From NCBI RefSeq assembly GCF_025717555.1, contig NZ_JAJIRP010000002.1:186001-250000 (forward strand): DNA of 64,000 nucleotides, read 5' to 3'. The position numbers and the translations under genes are program-made. Source of the DNA: Paucibacter sp. B2R-40 (GTDB lineage: Bacteria; Pseudomonadota; Gammaproteobacteria; Burkholderiales; Burkholderiaceae_C). Below, in pieces: positions 43,225 to 54,041 of this stretch; the stretch's first letter is position 1, and each line of letters begins with the position of its first letter. The notes below the pieces were generated by a model, which ran no database searches, was not told where the DNA came from, and was given only the letters and a program-made list of their open reading frames with translations.

Positions 43225-44745
43225 ATGAGTTTCAGCCCGCCGTTTTTTGCCCCCATGCAGTACCACGACGCCGCCGCCGCGCTGGCGCAGGCGCAGCAGA
43301 TTTATACGGCCAGCGTCCAGCATTTGCGCGCCGCACTGCAGCGCTTTGTGGCCGGCGAAGAATTGCCCAAGGTGCGGGCCTGCTATCCCTTTGTGCGCCT
43401 GCGCCTGCGCTCCAACAACCATGCCGCGCCGCCCGATTCGCGCCTGGCCTTCGGCTTTGTTGACGGCATTGGCAGCTATGAAACCACGCTGACCCGTCCC
43501 GATCTCTTCGCCGACTACAACCTGCGGCAGTTCCAGCTGCTGCTGGACAACCATGGCGAAGCGCTGGAGGTGGGCAGCAGCAACCAGCCGATTCCACTGC
43601 ACTTTGCGCTGGGCGAGCAGGAACATTTCGAAGGGAGCTTGACGCCCGAGCGCCGCCGACTGCTGCGCGATCTGTTCGACCTGCCCGACCTGGCCGCGAT
43701 GGACGACGGCATCGCCAATGGCACGCAGGAACTCAGCCCCGGCGCCGCCCAGCCCTTGTCGCTGTTCACCGCGTCACGGGTTGACTATTCGCTGCAGCGC
43801 CTGCGCCACTACACCGGCACGCGCGCCGAATTTTTTCAGAACTTCGTGCTGTTCACCAATTACGCTTTCTATATCGACGAGTTCGTGCGTATGGGGCGCG
43901 AGCTCATGCAGCGCAGGCCCGACCCGACCCAGCCGCATGAGCTGGATGACTGCATTGCCTTTGTCGAACCAGGTAACTTGTTAACTCGGCGCATCGGCTT
44001 GAGCGCCGAGGCCGAGGATGTGCTCGGCGCGGCTTTGCCGCGTTTGCCGCAGATGCCGGCCTTTCACCTGATCCGGCGCGACCGCAGCGGCATCACCATG
44101 ATCAATATCGGCGTCGGCCCGGCCAATGCCAAGACCATGAGCGACCACATCGCCGTCCTGCGCCCGCATGCCTGGCTGATGCTGGGCCATTGCGCCGGCC
44201 TGCGGACCAGCCAGCAGCTGGGCGACTATGTGCTGGCGCATGCCTATGTGCGCGAGGATCATGTGCTGGACGAAGAGCTGCCGCTGTGGGTGCCAATCCC
44301 GCCGCTGGCCGAGATTCAAGTCGCCCTGGAGCAGGCCGTGGCCGACGTGACCCAGCTCAGCGGCTTTGAGCTCAAGCGCATCCTGCGCACCGGCACCGTC
44401 GCCTCGACCGACAACCGCAACTGGGAGTTGTTGCCAAACGACCGCCATGGCGGCCCCGAGCGCCGCTTCAGCCAGAGCCGGGCGATCGCGCTGGACATGG
44501 AAAGTGCCACCATCGCCGCCAATGGTTTTCGCTTTCGCGTGCCCTATGGCACTTTGCTGTGCGTCAGCGACAAACCGCTGCACGGCGAGATCAAGCTGCC
44601 CGGCATGGCCGACCAGTTTTACCGCGCCCGCGTCGACCAGCATCTGCGCATCGGCCTGCGCACGGTTGAGCTGTTGCGCGCCGGGCCCTTGAGCCAATTG
44701 CACAGCCGCAAGCTGCGTAGCTTTGCGGAGGTGGCGTTTCAGTAA
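43225..44745 (+). CDS. amn: AMP nucleosidase
   Basis: Amn hydrolyses AMP to adenine and ribose-5-phosphate and helps set adenylate levels. The 506-residue product matches the proteobacterial enzyme in length (about 480-500) and pattern: an N-terminal domain (VRACYPFVRLRLRSNNH, FGFVDGIGSYETTLTRPDLF, HYTGTRAEFFQNFVLFTNYA) and a C-terminal nucleoside-phosphorylase-like domain (MINIGVGPANAKTMSDHIAV, LMLGHCAGLR, VREDHVLD, DMESATIAANGFRFRVPYG, LCVSDKPLHGEIKL). AAGGAG is seven bases from the ATG at 43225, better than the ATG at 43222. A terminator follows at once. Confidence 0.95.
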   Translation: MSFSPPFFAPMQYHDAAAALAQAQQIYTASVQHLRAALQRFVAGEELPKVRACYPFVRLRLRSNNHAAPPDSRLAFGFVDGIGSYETTLTRPDLFADYNLRQFQLLLDNHGEALEVGSSNQPIPLHFALGEQEHFEGSLTPERRRLLRDLFDLPDLAAMDDGIANGTQELSPGAAQPLSLFTASRVDYSLQRLRHYTGTRAEFFQNFVLFTNYAFYIDEFVRMGRELMQRRPDPTQPHELDDCIAFVEPGNLLTRRIGLSAEAEDVLGAALPRLPQMPAFHLIRRDRSGITMINIGVGPANAKTMSDHIAVLRPHAWLMLGHCAGLRTSQQLGDYVLAHAYVREDHVLDEELPLWVPIPPLAEIQVALEQAVADVTQLSGFELKRILRTGTVASTDNRNWELLPNDRHGGPERRFSQSRAIALDMESATIAANGFRFRVPYGTLLCVSDKPLHGEIKLPGMADQFYRARVDQHLRIGLRTVELLRAGPLSQLHSRKLRSFAEVAFQ

Positions 44746-44771
44746 GGGGCGGCTAGGCCCTCGCCCCTTTT
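44744..44771 (+). terminator. Rho-independent terminator after amn
   Basis: AAGGGGCG pairs with CGCCCCTT around a 10-base loop and is followed by TTTT. The stem begins inside the amn stop codon. Confidence 0.75.
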
Positions 44772-44874
44772 GTATATTTGTCCGTCGATTACTTGCCTTC
44801 AGATTCTTGACCCAATCCGAGCTTGCGCTGCCAATCAGGATAGAGAATGGCATGTCTCCTGGAAGTGAGCCGCC

Positions 44875-46077
44875 ATGCATTTCGACAACCCGACTCTGTT
44901 CAATCTGGCGCTGCTGCAGGCGCTGACTTCGACCGCCCTGCTTTTGCTGCTGATGGGTTGGCGTCCCAGCCCGGCGGCGGCACGCGCCCACGCCTTTATG
45001 GGCTTGCAAGCCTTGGGCTGGCTGCTGCTGGCCGCCACGAACTTTGGCGATGAGCGGCTTTGCTTGAGCTTGGCCATGGCGGCCTTCAGCGCCAGCCTGA
45101 GTGCTTTGTGGTGGGCGCTGCAGCTGTGGCTCAAACCTCGCCCCGGCCGCGCCTTGGCCCTGCTTGCGCCGCTGCTGATGCCTTTGATCTACGGCTTGCA
45201 ATTTGAAGACATCGGCTTTCGGGCCGCCTGGGCACTGTATTGGTTGGCGCTGCAACTCGGCCTGCTGGTCTTGAGCCTGGTGCTGTCGAACAAAGCAGCA
45301 GAGCTGCATGGCGTCTTGTCCAAAGCGCGGCCCAACACCATGCCCAGCGCTGACAACCGCCGTTGGCGCTCGGTGCTGTTGGCCGCTGTCTTGCCGCTGC
45401 TGATCATCTGTCTGTGGCGCGCCAGCAGCGCAGCGATGGGGGTCACGCCCAGCAGTCTGATGGCGCCGGACGGCAGCAACAGCGTGTTGGCCCTAGGCGT
45501 ACTCTGGGGTTTGGGCATGGCCGTTATGGCCATCGTGTTGGCTTGGCGCGGCGAGACCGAGAGCGAATTGGCGCGCTTGGCGCAGACCGACGGGCTGACG
45601 GGGTTGAGTGACGGCCGCGCCTTTGCCGCCCGCTCGGTCGATATGATTTCGGCCACCCGGCGCCACCAGGAGCAGCTCGCCTTGATGCTGCTGGAGATCG
45701 ACAACTTCAAGACTATCGAGGCCGAGCATGGCGCTGCCGGCGCCGAGCGCGCCTTGGTCTTGTTCAGCAGTTGCGTGCAGGCGCAGATGCGTCTGGGCGA
45801 TCTGGCCGGCCGCATCGGTGTGGAGAACTTTGGCCTCTTGATGGACCGCTGCGAGTTGCAAGGCCCGCAGGCGATGGACCTGCGCCTGCGCAGCGCGCTC
45901 AATGCTCGCTCACAGACAGAGCTGGGCTACAAGCTCGACTACAGCGCCGGCTGGGCCAAGCTGCGCCATGGCGACCGCAATATCGACGACCTGATGCGGC
46001 GCGCCGAGACCGCGCTGTACGAAGCCAAGCGCGGCGGTCATGGGCGCTTACAGGCCGAACCCGGTTTGGAGATTTAG
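44875..46077 (+). CDS. Membrane protein with degenerate GGDEF domain
   Basis: The 400-residue product has seven or so membrane segments (about residues 8-220) and a C-terminal GGDEF-type domain (about 235-395). TDGLTGLSDGRAFAARSVDM and LMLLEIDNFKTIEAEHGAAG match the fold, but the active-site GG(D/E)EF is replaced by IGVENFGLL, so diguanylate cyclase activity is unlikely. It may bind GTP or act through its membrane part, which resembles MASE-type sensor regions. Two genes on is an intact REC-GGDEF cyclase. ATG 44875 has GGAAGTGAG upstream. Confidence 0.8.
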   Translation: MHFDNPTLFNLALLQALTSTALLLLLMGWRPSPAAARAHAFMGLQALGWLLLAATNFGDERLCLSLAMAAFSASLSALWWALQLWLKPRPGRALALLAPLLMPLIYGLQFEDIGFRAAWALYWLALQLGLLVLSLVLSNKAAELHGVLSKARPNTMPSADNRRWRSVLLAAVLPLLIICLWRASSAAMGVTPSSLMAPDGSNSVLALGVLWGLGMAVMAIVLAWRGETESELARLAQTDGLTGLSDGRAFAARSVDMISATRRHQEQLALMLLEIDNFKTIEAEHGAAGAERALVLFSSCVQAQMRLGDLAGRIGVENFGLLMDRCELQGPQAMDLRLRSALNARSQTELGYKLDYSAGWAKLRHGDRNIDDLMRRAETALYEAKRGGHGRLQAEPGLEI

Positions 46078-46162
46078 CAGGCTGGCACGCGGCTTGCATT
46101 AGGGTTTACAGCAGCGCCGTCCACGAGACGGCACAGGGCTCCCTCATGCAAAGGCTTCAACA

Positions 46163-46798
46163 ATGCTCACCTCCGCTACTTCTTCAGTTTTCTCTGCCCT
46201 GGCACCGAGCCGGCGCAATTTCGAAGCTCAGGCCGGCAAGCAGCTTCAAGCCCTGGCCCCGGCCGGCATCCGCAAGCTGAGCAGCCAAGACCTGCAATGG
46301 TTGCCGGCGCTGGCCGACCTATTGATTGACGGCGTGCACCGGGGCGCCAGCCTGGGCTTTCTGGCCCCCTTGTCGCGCTACGCGGCGATGGAATATTGGC
46401 ACGGCGTATTCGCCCGCCTGGGCCCCCATCACAGCCTGTGGATCGCCAGCGCTGCTTCTGAGTCAACAGCGGGCGATCAATTGCTTGGCGCGGTGCAGCT
46501 GTCGTTGTGCCCACGCCTGAATGCGCACCACCGCGGGGAGGTGCAGGGCTTGATGGTGCACAGCAGGGCACGCGGTCGGGGCGTGGCCAGCTTGTTGATG
46601 GCCAGACTGGAGTGCGCAGCGGCGGCTCAGGCGCGCACGCTTTTGGTCTTGAAGGCACCTTCGGCCTCACAGGCCGAAGCCGTCTGCGTGCATCTGGATT
46701 GGCAGCGCGCCGGCGAAATCCCGGACTACAACGCCAATGCCGATGGCAATTTGCAAGATGCGACGCTTTACTTCAAGCGCCTCAAAGCGCTGCGCTGA
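46163..46798 (+). CDS. GNAT family N-acetyltransferase
   Basis: The 211-residue product has a GNAT core: LPALADLLIDGVHRGASLGF, LLGAVQLSLCPRLNAHHRGE, then VQGLMVHSRARGRGVASLLM, where RARGRGV is the acetyl-CoA pyrophosphate loop, and a C-terminal DWQRAGEIPDYNANADGNLQ with DATLYFKRL, the pattern of standalone small-molecule acetyltransferases. Residues 1-35 are an extension. Substrate is not apparent. It stands alone, tail to tail with the REC-GGDEF gene. Confidence 0.85.
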   Translation: MLTSATSSVFSALAPSRRNFEAQAGKQLQALAPAGIRKLSSQDLQWLPALADLLIDGVHRGASLGFLAPLSRYAAMEYWHGVFARLGPHHSLWIASAASESTAGDQLLGAVQLSLCPRLNAHHRGEVQGLMVHSRARGRGVASLLMARLECAAAAQARTLLVLKAPSASQAEAVCVHLDWQRAGEIPDYNANADGNLQDATLYFKRLKALR

Positions 46799-46811
46799 AA
46801 GCGGGTGCGGG

Positions 46812-47774
46812 CTAGATCACAGCACCGCAAGCCCGGCCGCGACCTTGTGACTTGGCCAGATAGAGTTGTTGGTCGGCGGCCACGATCAACTCCTCGGCCA
46901 GCCGGCCGGCATCGGGCTGAAAGCTCGCCACACCCAAGCTGATGGTCAGATAAGCGCCCACGTCGGAAGCGGCGTGCTTGATATGGGCCGCCCGGATGGC
47001 CACATCCATCTCGCTGGCCAGACGCAAGGCTCCGGCCGCATCGGTGTCGGGCAAGATGCAGGCGAACTCTTCGCCGCCGTAACGGCTGACCATATCGCCG
47101 GGCCGCTTCAGCTGAGCCCGCATGGTGGCAGCGACGGCGCGCAAGGCCTCGTCGCCGGCCAAGTGGCCGTAATGATCGTTGAAGCGTTTGAAGTAATCCA
47201 CATCGGCCACCAGCAGTGACAGCACGCTGCCGCTGCGCTTGGCGCGCTGAAACTCAAGCTCCAGGCGTTCATCGAAAAAGCGCCGGTTGTAGACGCCGGT
47301 CAGGCCGTCGATGAAGACCATCTGGCGCAGCAAGTCGCCCTGCAATTTGAGCGTCAGATGGGTTTTGACGCGTGCCCGCACCACCGCCGGACTGAAGGGT
47401 TTGGAGATGAAGTCCACCGCCCCGAGCTCCAGCCCCTGAGTCTCGGCTTGCGGCTCGCTGTGGGCCGTCACAAACACCACCGGCAAATCCTGCAGCGCGG
47501 CGTCGGCCTTGATGCGGCGGCAAACTTCGTAGCCGTCCATGCCCGGCATTTGGATATCCAGCAAGACCAGATCAGGATGCTTGTCGCGGCAGATTGTCAA
47601 AGCCTGCGCGCCGGAAGTCGCCATGAAGACTTGATAGTCAGCGGCAAAGACCTGGTAGAGCGCCTGGATATTGACCGGCTGATCATCAACGATCAAGAGC
47701 CGCAGCTTGCGCCCGAGCTGCTGCAGCGGGTCAAGCGGGCGGTCTTGCGGGTCAAGATACTGCGGCTGCGTCAT
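46812..47774 (-). CDS. Response regulator with GGDEF output (diguanylate cyclase)
   Basis: The 320-residue product pairs a receiver domain (about 20-140: [20 protein letters not shown], phospho-Asp in [31 protein letters not shown]) with an active-looking GGDEF domain (about 155-315: [55 protein letters not shown] near 235). The upstream inhibitory RxxD site seems absent. It would make cyclic di-GMP when phosphorylated. Its ATG overlaps the stop of the large hybrid kinase (ATGA), so the kinase is the likely phosphodonor. Confidence 0.92.
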   Translation of the reverse strand: MTQPQYLDPQDRPLDPLQQLGRKLRLLIVDDQPVNIQALYQVFAADYQVFMATSGAQALTICRDKHPDLVLLDIQMPGMDGYEVCRRIKADAALQDLPVVFVTAHSEPQAETQGLELGAVDFISKPFSPAVVRARVKTHLTLKLQGDLLRQMVFIDGLTGVYNRRFFDERLELEFQRAKRSGSVLSLLVADVDYFKRFNDHYGHLAGDEALRAVAATMRAQLKRPGDMVSRYGGEEFACILPDTDAAGALRLASEMDVAIRAAHIKHAASDVGAYLTISLGVASFQPDAGRLAEELIVAADQQLYLAKSQGRGRACGAVI

Positions 47775-50700
47775 GCCTTGCCCTCTGCCAGCAGCGCTTC
47801 GCACAAGCTCAGGGCGCGCTCAAAGTCCAGCGCCGCCACGGCCGCCTCCAGCGCGTCCTGCCCTGCGCCGAGCAGGGCAGCATGCCGCTCACGTAACTGT
47901 GCATGCGCATCGGTCGCGCCCATATCAAAATCTCTCAATAATTGCATCAATTGGCCCAGTTCCAGCTTGAAAGCCTGAGCATCGGGGGACTGCGCGGCAT
48001 TGGCTAGGGCAGGTTTTGGCCCCAGAGCGGACAAATCGTCGGCCAAGCGCAGCATATCTCGGCAAGCGGATTGGATATGCCGGTCCAGCTCGCTCAACCA
48101 AATCGCGCCCAGGCTGTCGCCGCGCTTCAAGACCGTTTCCCCCTCGCCGCCCAACTCGGCCAGCTGAAAGCCGCCCAGCGTGGCTGCCAGGCCCTTGAAC
48201 GAGTGCAGCGCCATGGCGGCTTCTTCGGTGCGGGCCTCGGCCAGCATGCCGGTCAGCTGCGCCGGCAAGTCCAGCGCGGAGCCGGTGAAGGAGCGCACCA
48301 TGCGCCGGAACAGCTCGGTCTTGCCCATGAACCTGTCCATCGCCGCCTGCAAATCAAAACCCTGTGCGGTGGCCAGGTCGCGCAACTCGGCCGGCACGCT
48401 CAGGCTGGCGAACTTGAGCGCGGGCTTGGCGCTGGGCTCAATGGTGACGGCGTCGCCCCGCCCGGTCAGGCGCAAGAGCAGCGCCACCAGGCGCTCCAGA
48501 TCAAATGGCTTGCCCACATGCTCATTCATGCCGGCGGCCAAACAGGCTTCACGGTCGGAGGCCATCGCATTGGCCGTCATCGCCACAATCGGCAGGCTGT
48601 TCAGGCCCAGCTCGGTGCGAATCAGTCCGGCGGCGGTGTAGCCGTCCATCACCGGCATCTGCATGTCCATCAACACAATATCAAATGCAAGTGCGTCGGC
48701 GCGTAGCAGATCGACACCGATTTGGCCGTTGTCGGCCAAGCTCACGCGTGCACCGGCGTCCTCCAGCAGTTCCTGCGCGACCTGCTGATTATTGAGGTTA
48801 TCTTCCACCACCAAGATCCGCATGCCTTGCAAGGGCTTGGCGCCTGCGCTCGCTGCCGCAGGCTTGAGCGGCACCGGCTCAGCGGCTTCGCCGGTGCGGG
48901 CGGCTTGCACGGCTTCTTGCAGCATCAGCGCCGTCACCGGCTTGACCAAAAAGCCGTCCAACAAACGTTGTTCGGATTCGCTGCGTGCGGCCAGCATCTC
49001 GCGCCCATGCGCGGTCACCATCACGAGCAGCGGCATGCCTGCGTGTTCGCCGGCCAATTCGCGGATGCGTTGCGCAGTCTCGAAACCATCCATGCCCGGC
49101 ATCTGCCAGTCGACCAGCACCACTTCATAAGGTCGCCCGGCATCCACTTGGCCCTGCAGCAAGCTCAGTGCGGCCGCACCTGACGGCGCCAGGTCGACCT
49201 GCCAGCCGAGTGCTTCGCTCATTTGGCCCAAGACATCGAGCGCGACCGGGTTGTCATCAACGATCAAGGCGCGCAGCGGCGACTGATCCAAGCCCGGCTT
49301 TGCGCTGGCCGGTGCGGCCTCGGCCGCCATGCGCAGGCGAAAGGAGAAGCAGCTGCCCTTGCCGGGCGTGCTCTGCAGCAGCAACTCCCCCCCCATCAAC
49401 TGCACCAGGCGCTGGCTGATCGCCAGGCCTAAGCCGGTGCCGCCAAAACGCCGGGTGGTCGAGGCCTCGGCCTGCGTGAAGCCGGAGAAGATCTTGGCCT
49501 GGTGCTCGGGTGCGATGCCGATGCCCGAATCACGCACCGCAAATTCGATCTCCACGTCATTGGCGTGGCGGGCCAGCAGGCGTGCACTCAGCACCACCTC
49601 GCCACGCGGGGTGAACTTGATCGCGTTGCCGCCCAGATTGATCAAGACCTGCTGCAAGCGCATCGCGTCGGCGTTCACCATCGCCGGCAAGGCGGGGTCG
49701 ACGTCGAACAAGACCTCCAGCGCTTTGGCCCCGACATTGGCCGACAAAATCACCGACAGATCGCGGAACAACTGCTCCAGCGCGAAGGGCTGCGCGTCCA
49801 GTGTCATCTTGCCGGCCTCGACCTTGGAGAAGTCCAAGATGTCATTCAGCAAACCCAGCAGCGAACGCGCGGCGCCCTCGGTCTTGCTGGCGTAATCATG
49901 CTGACGAACGTTCAACTCCGTCTTTTGCAAGAGCTTGAGCATGCCCAAAATGGCATTCATCGGCGTGCGTATCTCATGGCTCATATTGGCCAGGAACTGG
50001 CTCTTGGAGCGTGAGGCCTCTTCGGCCGCTTCGGTGGCCTGCACAAGATCGGTGATGTCGATGCGAAAGCCCACCGTGTGGCCGTCCACCATCTTGCGCT
50101 CGATCACCCGCACCCAGCGGCCGCTCTCCAGCTTTTGCACCAGCAAGGAATCACTGCTCTGATGAATCGCCAGGCGCTCGGCCACCCATTCCTCGATCCG
50201 CCCTTCGGCATCGCGATATTGGCCTCGCTCGGCGCCGCCGCGAATAATTTCCTCAAAGCTGGCCCCGGGCACGATCAAGTCGGCCGAGGCGGCGTACATC
50301 TGCCGGTATTTCTCATTGCAGAACACCAGCCGGTCGTCGGGCCCGTAGAGCACAAAAGCCTCGTTGACCGCATCGATGGCGCCGCGCAGCAAGGCCTCGG
50401 CGCGCCGCACCTCGGCCTCAGCCCGATCTCGCTCGCCCACGTCCATATAGGTCATCACGAAGCCGCCGCTGGGCACCGGGTTGCTGCGGATCTCTACGCT
50501 CAGGCCGTTCGGGCGGCGCCTGTTCCACACATGCGGCGCCACCATGGCCTCCAAGGCCCGCCCTTTAGACGCCTCAATGGCCGCGTCAACGCTGAGGGCG
50601 CCTCCGTACTCACCCGTCTCGGCCAAAAGACGCGCGAGGCGCTCCACCGTCAGCGGCGCAGCACTCAAAACGCCCTCGTCCAGGCCGTACAGCTCGGCGT

Positions 50701-53700
50701 AACGGCGGTTGTAGAGCGGAATATTCAACTCGGCATCGACCATGGTCAGCCCGCAAGGCAGGCTCTCCAGCACGATGCTGAGCAGCTCATTGCTGCGGCG
50801 CTGCGCGTCCTCCATGCGCTTGCGGTCACTGACGTCGAAATAAGTCGTTACAAAGCCGCCATCCGGCATTGGCGCGCCGCGCACTTCCAGCGTGACGCCG
50901 TTGGGCCGCTGGCGCTCAAACTGATGCACGCTGGGGTGGCGGGCGCGCTCGATGATCTGCTCGACGGTGGGCTCGATATCGAGGCCCGAGCCATATTCGC
51001 CGCGCTCGGCGTTGTAGCGAATGATGCTCTCGAACGAGGTTGTGGGACCGGAGAATAGTGCGGCGGGGAAGTCCAGCATCTCAACAAACTGCTGGTTGTG
51101 CGCGAGCAAGTTCAAGTCGGCGTCGAACACGCTCAAAGCGCATGGCAGGTTCTCCAGCACATTGCGCAAGACCGCATGGCTGCGTTTGGTCTCGGCTTCA
51201 AGCAAGCGCTGCTGGGTCATGTCTTGGTAGGTGCCGACCAAGCGCATCGCGCCGCCATCGTCGAACACCGCCTCGCCGACCGAGCGCACCGACAAAATGC
51301 GCCCCTTTGCCGTTTGCAAACGCAGATTCAAATCCCAGGCCTCGCTCGCATCCACCGCCCGGCACATCGCCTCTTGCAACAAGGCCCGGTCGGGCGCGGA
51401 AAAATAAGACAGCGCATGCTCTTGCGTGATCGGCTCTTGGTGCGTGTGGGGGTCAAGGTCATGCAAGCGGTAGGTTTGCGGCGACCAGCTCAAGGCCTCG
51501 GTCGCGAGGTCCAGCTCCCAGGCGCCGAGGCCGGCCAAGCGCTCGGCGCGGTCCAGCACCAATTGCTTGTGCTGCAGCAACTCGGCCGCGCCCTTGGCTG
51601 CGCTGATGTCCATATGCGTGCCGGCTATCCAGAGCGGCTGGCCCTCGGGCGTGCGCGCATACAGCTTGCCATGCGCCAACACCCAGACCCAGTGGCCATC
51701 GCGGTGACGCATGCGCAGCTCGCACTCATAAAAGCTGGTCTCGCCGAAGAAATGCCGCATCAGCAAACTGCGCGCTTTGCTCATATCTTCGGGATGGCAG
51801 TTGTCAACCCAGGTGTTGGCATCGACCGGCGCCAAGTCGGCCAACACATAGCCCAGCATCTCGGCCCAGCGCTCGTTCAGCCGCAACTCACCGGTGACGA
51901 TATTCCAGTCCCAGGTGCCGGTGTTGGTGCCTTCGATGATGCGGTTCAGACGCTCTTGCTGCTCGGCCAGCACGGTGGTGGCCTGCTTGGCGGCGGTGAT
52001 GTCGGTGCGGATGGAGAAGTACTTCTGAATCTTCCCCTGAGCATCCAGCATCGGCGCAATGATGCTGTCAACCCAGTACAAGCGGCCATCTTTGGCGCGA
52101 TTGCAGATCTCGCCATGCCAAGACTGGCCGGACGAAATCCTGAACCACAAGGCATCCCAGAACTCGGGCCCATGCTGCCCGGAATTGACGATGCTGTGCG
52201 GGCTGCCCAAGAGTTCTTCGGGTGAGTAGCCGCTGATGCGGCTGAAGGCGGCGTTAGCCTCAATGATCACACCGGCGGCATCTGTCACCGACACGATCGC
52301 ATGCTGATGAATCGTCTCCAGCAGGGCCTTGTTCTCGGCCAGGGCCAAGGCCAGCACCTGTTGGTCGCGCTTGCGCTCGGTGATGTCCAGGCTGATTTCG
52401 ATAAAGCCGGAATGCTGGCCGCGCACATCAAACACCGGCTGCACATCGGCCTCAACCCAATAGAGCTCGCCGTCGGGGCGGCGGCGCTGAAACTCACAGC
52501 GCTTGCCGGTGCGACTCGAGGCCATCTCGGTCAAGTCGGCCGGGCAAAGCGATTCAAGTTCGGCGCTGCCCATCAGTTCAGCCGAGCGACGCCCCAGCGC
52601 CTGCGCCTCGGTATAGCCACTGATGCGGCAGAAGCCCTCATTGACCCAAGTGATTTGGCCCTGCACATCGCTGGCAATCACCGCATTGCTGGTGCCGCGC
52701 GCCACCCGGGCCAGGCGCTCAAGGTCGGCGGTCATCGCCCCGGCCTTGGCCTCGGCGCGGTCTCGCCCGGAGATTAAAAGCCAGGCGGAGAATGCCAGCA
52801 ACAAGGTCAACAGCGTGCCACCGGCACCGACCAAAAGCAGTGAGTCCGAATCCGCCGACCGGTCGAACTCGGGCGTGCTTTGGGTCAGTACGCGCAAATT
52901 GCGACCCGCAAATGCGAACTCACGTGCGGCCTTGAAGCGCGGTTTGGCCGCCAGTTGCTTGGCAGCGCCCTCGGCGGCAGCCGCCGGCATGGCCTCGCCC
53001 GGGTCCTCGCCCGGTTCCTCGCCAGAACGGTAGGCCAGGATAGGGGTCTCGTCGCTTGGGCTGTCCCACAGCTCGAATGCCAGCAATTGCTCGGCGACTT
53101 CGGCCACACCGCTCATCAATTCGGCCGCCACGATGGGTGCGTAGATCAAGCCCCGCAAAGCCTTCTCGCGCTGAGCCTCGGTTTGCAGCTCCGCGCCGCG
53201 CTGATAGATCGGCAACAAAAGCAAGAAGCTTGACTGATGCTTCTCGTCTTGGATCAGCATGATGCGGCCACTGAGCGTTTCGGTGCCACTGTGCAGTGCG
53301 CGCTCTACCGCTTCACGGCGTATGGCCTCCTGGCCGACGTCAAAACCCAAGGCCTGTCGGTTGTGTTCGAGCGGCTCGATGTATTTGACGACGAAGAGAT
53401 CGGCCTCGTCGCCGCTGCTGTGGACCTCAAAGTCAGGCGCACCATCCAGCCGCGCTGCGGCAATAAAGGCCGGCAGTTGCGCGCGCATGACCCGCTCGAT
53501 AAAGCCAAAGCCGCGCACGCCCGGGAATTCGGTCGCCATCTGACGCGAGGCCACATATGCCCTGAATTCGCTGCGCTCAACCTTGACGCTGGCCGCAAAG
53601 ACGCCGCGTGCGCCTTTCATGCCGTAGATCGGCTGGCGCAAACGACGCTCAATTTCCTGATGAATGCGCTCCGACAAACGCTCAAAACGAGCCTGCGCGT

Positions 53701-53890
53701 CGTGCAATTCTTCCGCCTGCTGATTGGCCGCCAGGCCGTAGGTCAGGGCAAAGCCAAGCAGCAATATCGCCGCGATCAAACCATACTTGCCGCGCCCCGA
53801 AACTTGTGGCCCAGGCGCACTCGCAAGCAGTTGCCCAGCACTTGCTTGCGGTGGCTGAACTTGGGTGTCGCCGCGTCCTGGGGATTGCAT
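47771..53890 (-). CDS. Giant hybrid sensor histidine kinase: CHASE, seven PAS, HisKA, two REC, HPt
   Basis: The 2039-residue inner-membrane kinase has a first membrane segment (about 35-55), a periplasmic CHASE domain (about 95-250, [13 protein letters not shown]), a second membrane segment (about 355-372), and by my reading seven PAS domains (about 390-1290). The last three are of the PAS_7 kind and share a GEYG/GQY motif. HisKA ([20 protein letters not shown], His near 1305) and HATPase ([19 protein letters not shown]) follow, then REC1 ([14 protein letters not shown], about 1540), REC2 ([17 protein letters not shown], about 1690) and an HPt domain ([12 protein letters not shown], His near 1895). 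It couples by ATGA to the REC-GGDEF gene. ATG 53890 is chosen; a TTG six bases upstream has AAGGTG nearby. Confidence 0.93.
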   Translation of the reverse strand: MQSPGRGDTQVQPPQASAGQLLASAPGPQVSGRGKYGLIAAILLLGFALTYGLAANQQAEELHDAQARFERLSERIHQEIERRLRQPIYGMKGARGVFAASVKVERSEFRAYVASRQMATEFPGVRGFGFIERVMRAQLPAFIAAARLDGAPDFEVHSSGDEADLFVVKYIEPLEHNRQALGFDVGQEAIRREAVERALHSGTETLSGRIMLIQDEKHQSSFLLLLPIYQRGAELQTEAQREKALRGLIYAPIVAAELMSGVAEVAEQLLAFELWDSPSDETPILAYRSGEEPGEDPGEAMPAAAAEGAAKQLAAKPRFKAAREFAFAGRNLRVLTQSTPEFDRSADSDSLLLVGAGGTLLTLLLAFSAWLLISGRDRAEAKAGAMTADLERLARVARGTSNAVIASDVQGQITWVNEGFCRISGYTEAQALGRRSAELMGSAELESLCPADLTEMASSRTGKRCEFQRRRPDGELYWVEADVQPVFDVRGQHSGFIEISLDITERKRDQQVLALALAENKALLETIHQHAIVSVTDAAGVIIEANAAFSRISGYSPEELLGSPHSIVNSGQHGPEFWDALWFRISSGQSWHGEICNRAKDGRLYWVDSIIAPMLDAQGKIQKYFSIRTDITAAKQATTVLAEQQERLNRIIEGTNTGTWDWNIVTGELRLNERWAEMLGYVLADLAPVDANTWVDNCHPEDMSKARSLLMRHFFGETSFYECELRMRHRDGHWVWVLAHGKLYARTPEGQPLWIAGTHMDISAAKGAAELLQHKQLVLDRAERLAGLGAWELDLATEALSWSPQTYRLHDLDPHTHQEPITQEHALSYFSAPDRALLQEAMCRAVDASEAWDLNLRLQTAKGRILSVRSVGEAVFDDGGAMRLVGTYQDMTQQRLLEAETKRSHAVLRNVLENLPCALSVFDADLNLLAHNQQFVEMLDFPAALFSGPTTSFESIIRYNAERGEYGSGLDIEPTVEQIIERARHPSVHQFERQRPNGVTLEVRGAPMPDGGFVTTYFDVSDRKRMEDAQRRSNELLSIVLESLPCGLTMVDAELNIPLYNRRYAELYGLDEGVLSAAPLTVERLARLLAETGEYGGALSVDAAIEASKGRALEAMVAPHVWNRRRPNGLSVEIRSNPVPSGGFVMTYMDVGERDRAEAEVRRAEALLRGAIDAVNEAFVLYGPDDRLVFCNEKYRQMYAASADLIVPGASFEEIIRGGAERGQYRDAEGRIEEWVAERLAIHQSSDSLLVQKLESGRWVRVIERKMVDGHTVGFRIDITDLVQATEAAEEASRSKSQFLANMSHEIRTPMNAILGMLKLLQKTELNVRQHDYASKTEGAARSLLGLLNDILDFSKVEAGKMTLDAQPFALEQLFRDLSVILSANVGAKALEVLFDVDPALPAMVNADAMRLQQVLINLGGNAIKFTPRGEVVLSARLLARHANDVEIEFAVRDSGIGIAPEHQAKIFSGFTQAEASTTRRFGGTGLGLAISQRLVQLMGGELLLQSTPGKGSCFSFRLRMAAEAAPASAKPGLDQSPLRALIVDDNPVALDVLGQMSEALGWQVDLAPSGAAALSLLQGQVDAGRPYEVVLVDWQMPGMDGFETAQRIRELAGEHAGMPLLVMVTAHGREMLAARSESEQRLLDGFLVKPVTALMLQEAVQAARTGEAAEPVPLKPAAASAGAKPLQGMRILVVEDNLNNQQVAQELLEDAGARVSLADNGQIGVDLLRADALAFDIVLMDMQMPVMDGYTAAGLIRTELGLNSLPIVAMTANAMASDREACLAAGMNEHVGKPFDLERLVALLLRLTGRGDAVTIEPSAKPALKFASLSVPAELRDLATAQGFDLQAAMDRFMGKTELFRRMVRSFTGSALDLPAQLTGMLAEARTEEAAMALHSFKGLAATLGGFQLAELGGEGETVLKRGDSLGAIWLSELDRHIQSACRDMLRLADDLSALGPKPALANAAQSPDAQAFKLELGQLMQLLRDFDMGATDAHAQLRERHAALLGAGQDALEAAVAALDFERALSLCEALLAEGKA

Positions 53891-54041
53891 CGTCAAGCTT
53901 GCACCTTGTCAAAAATCTGTCGCCGGGCCGCAGCCAGTTTAGAGGCTGTGCGCCTTGTCGTAGCAAATTTGGCCAGCATGACATGGTCGCGCAACAAGGC
54001 CCTGATCTTTTGCAGGAAAAGCCGGGCAGTTCGGGGCCTCA

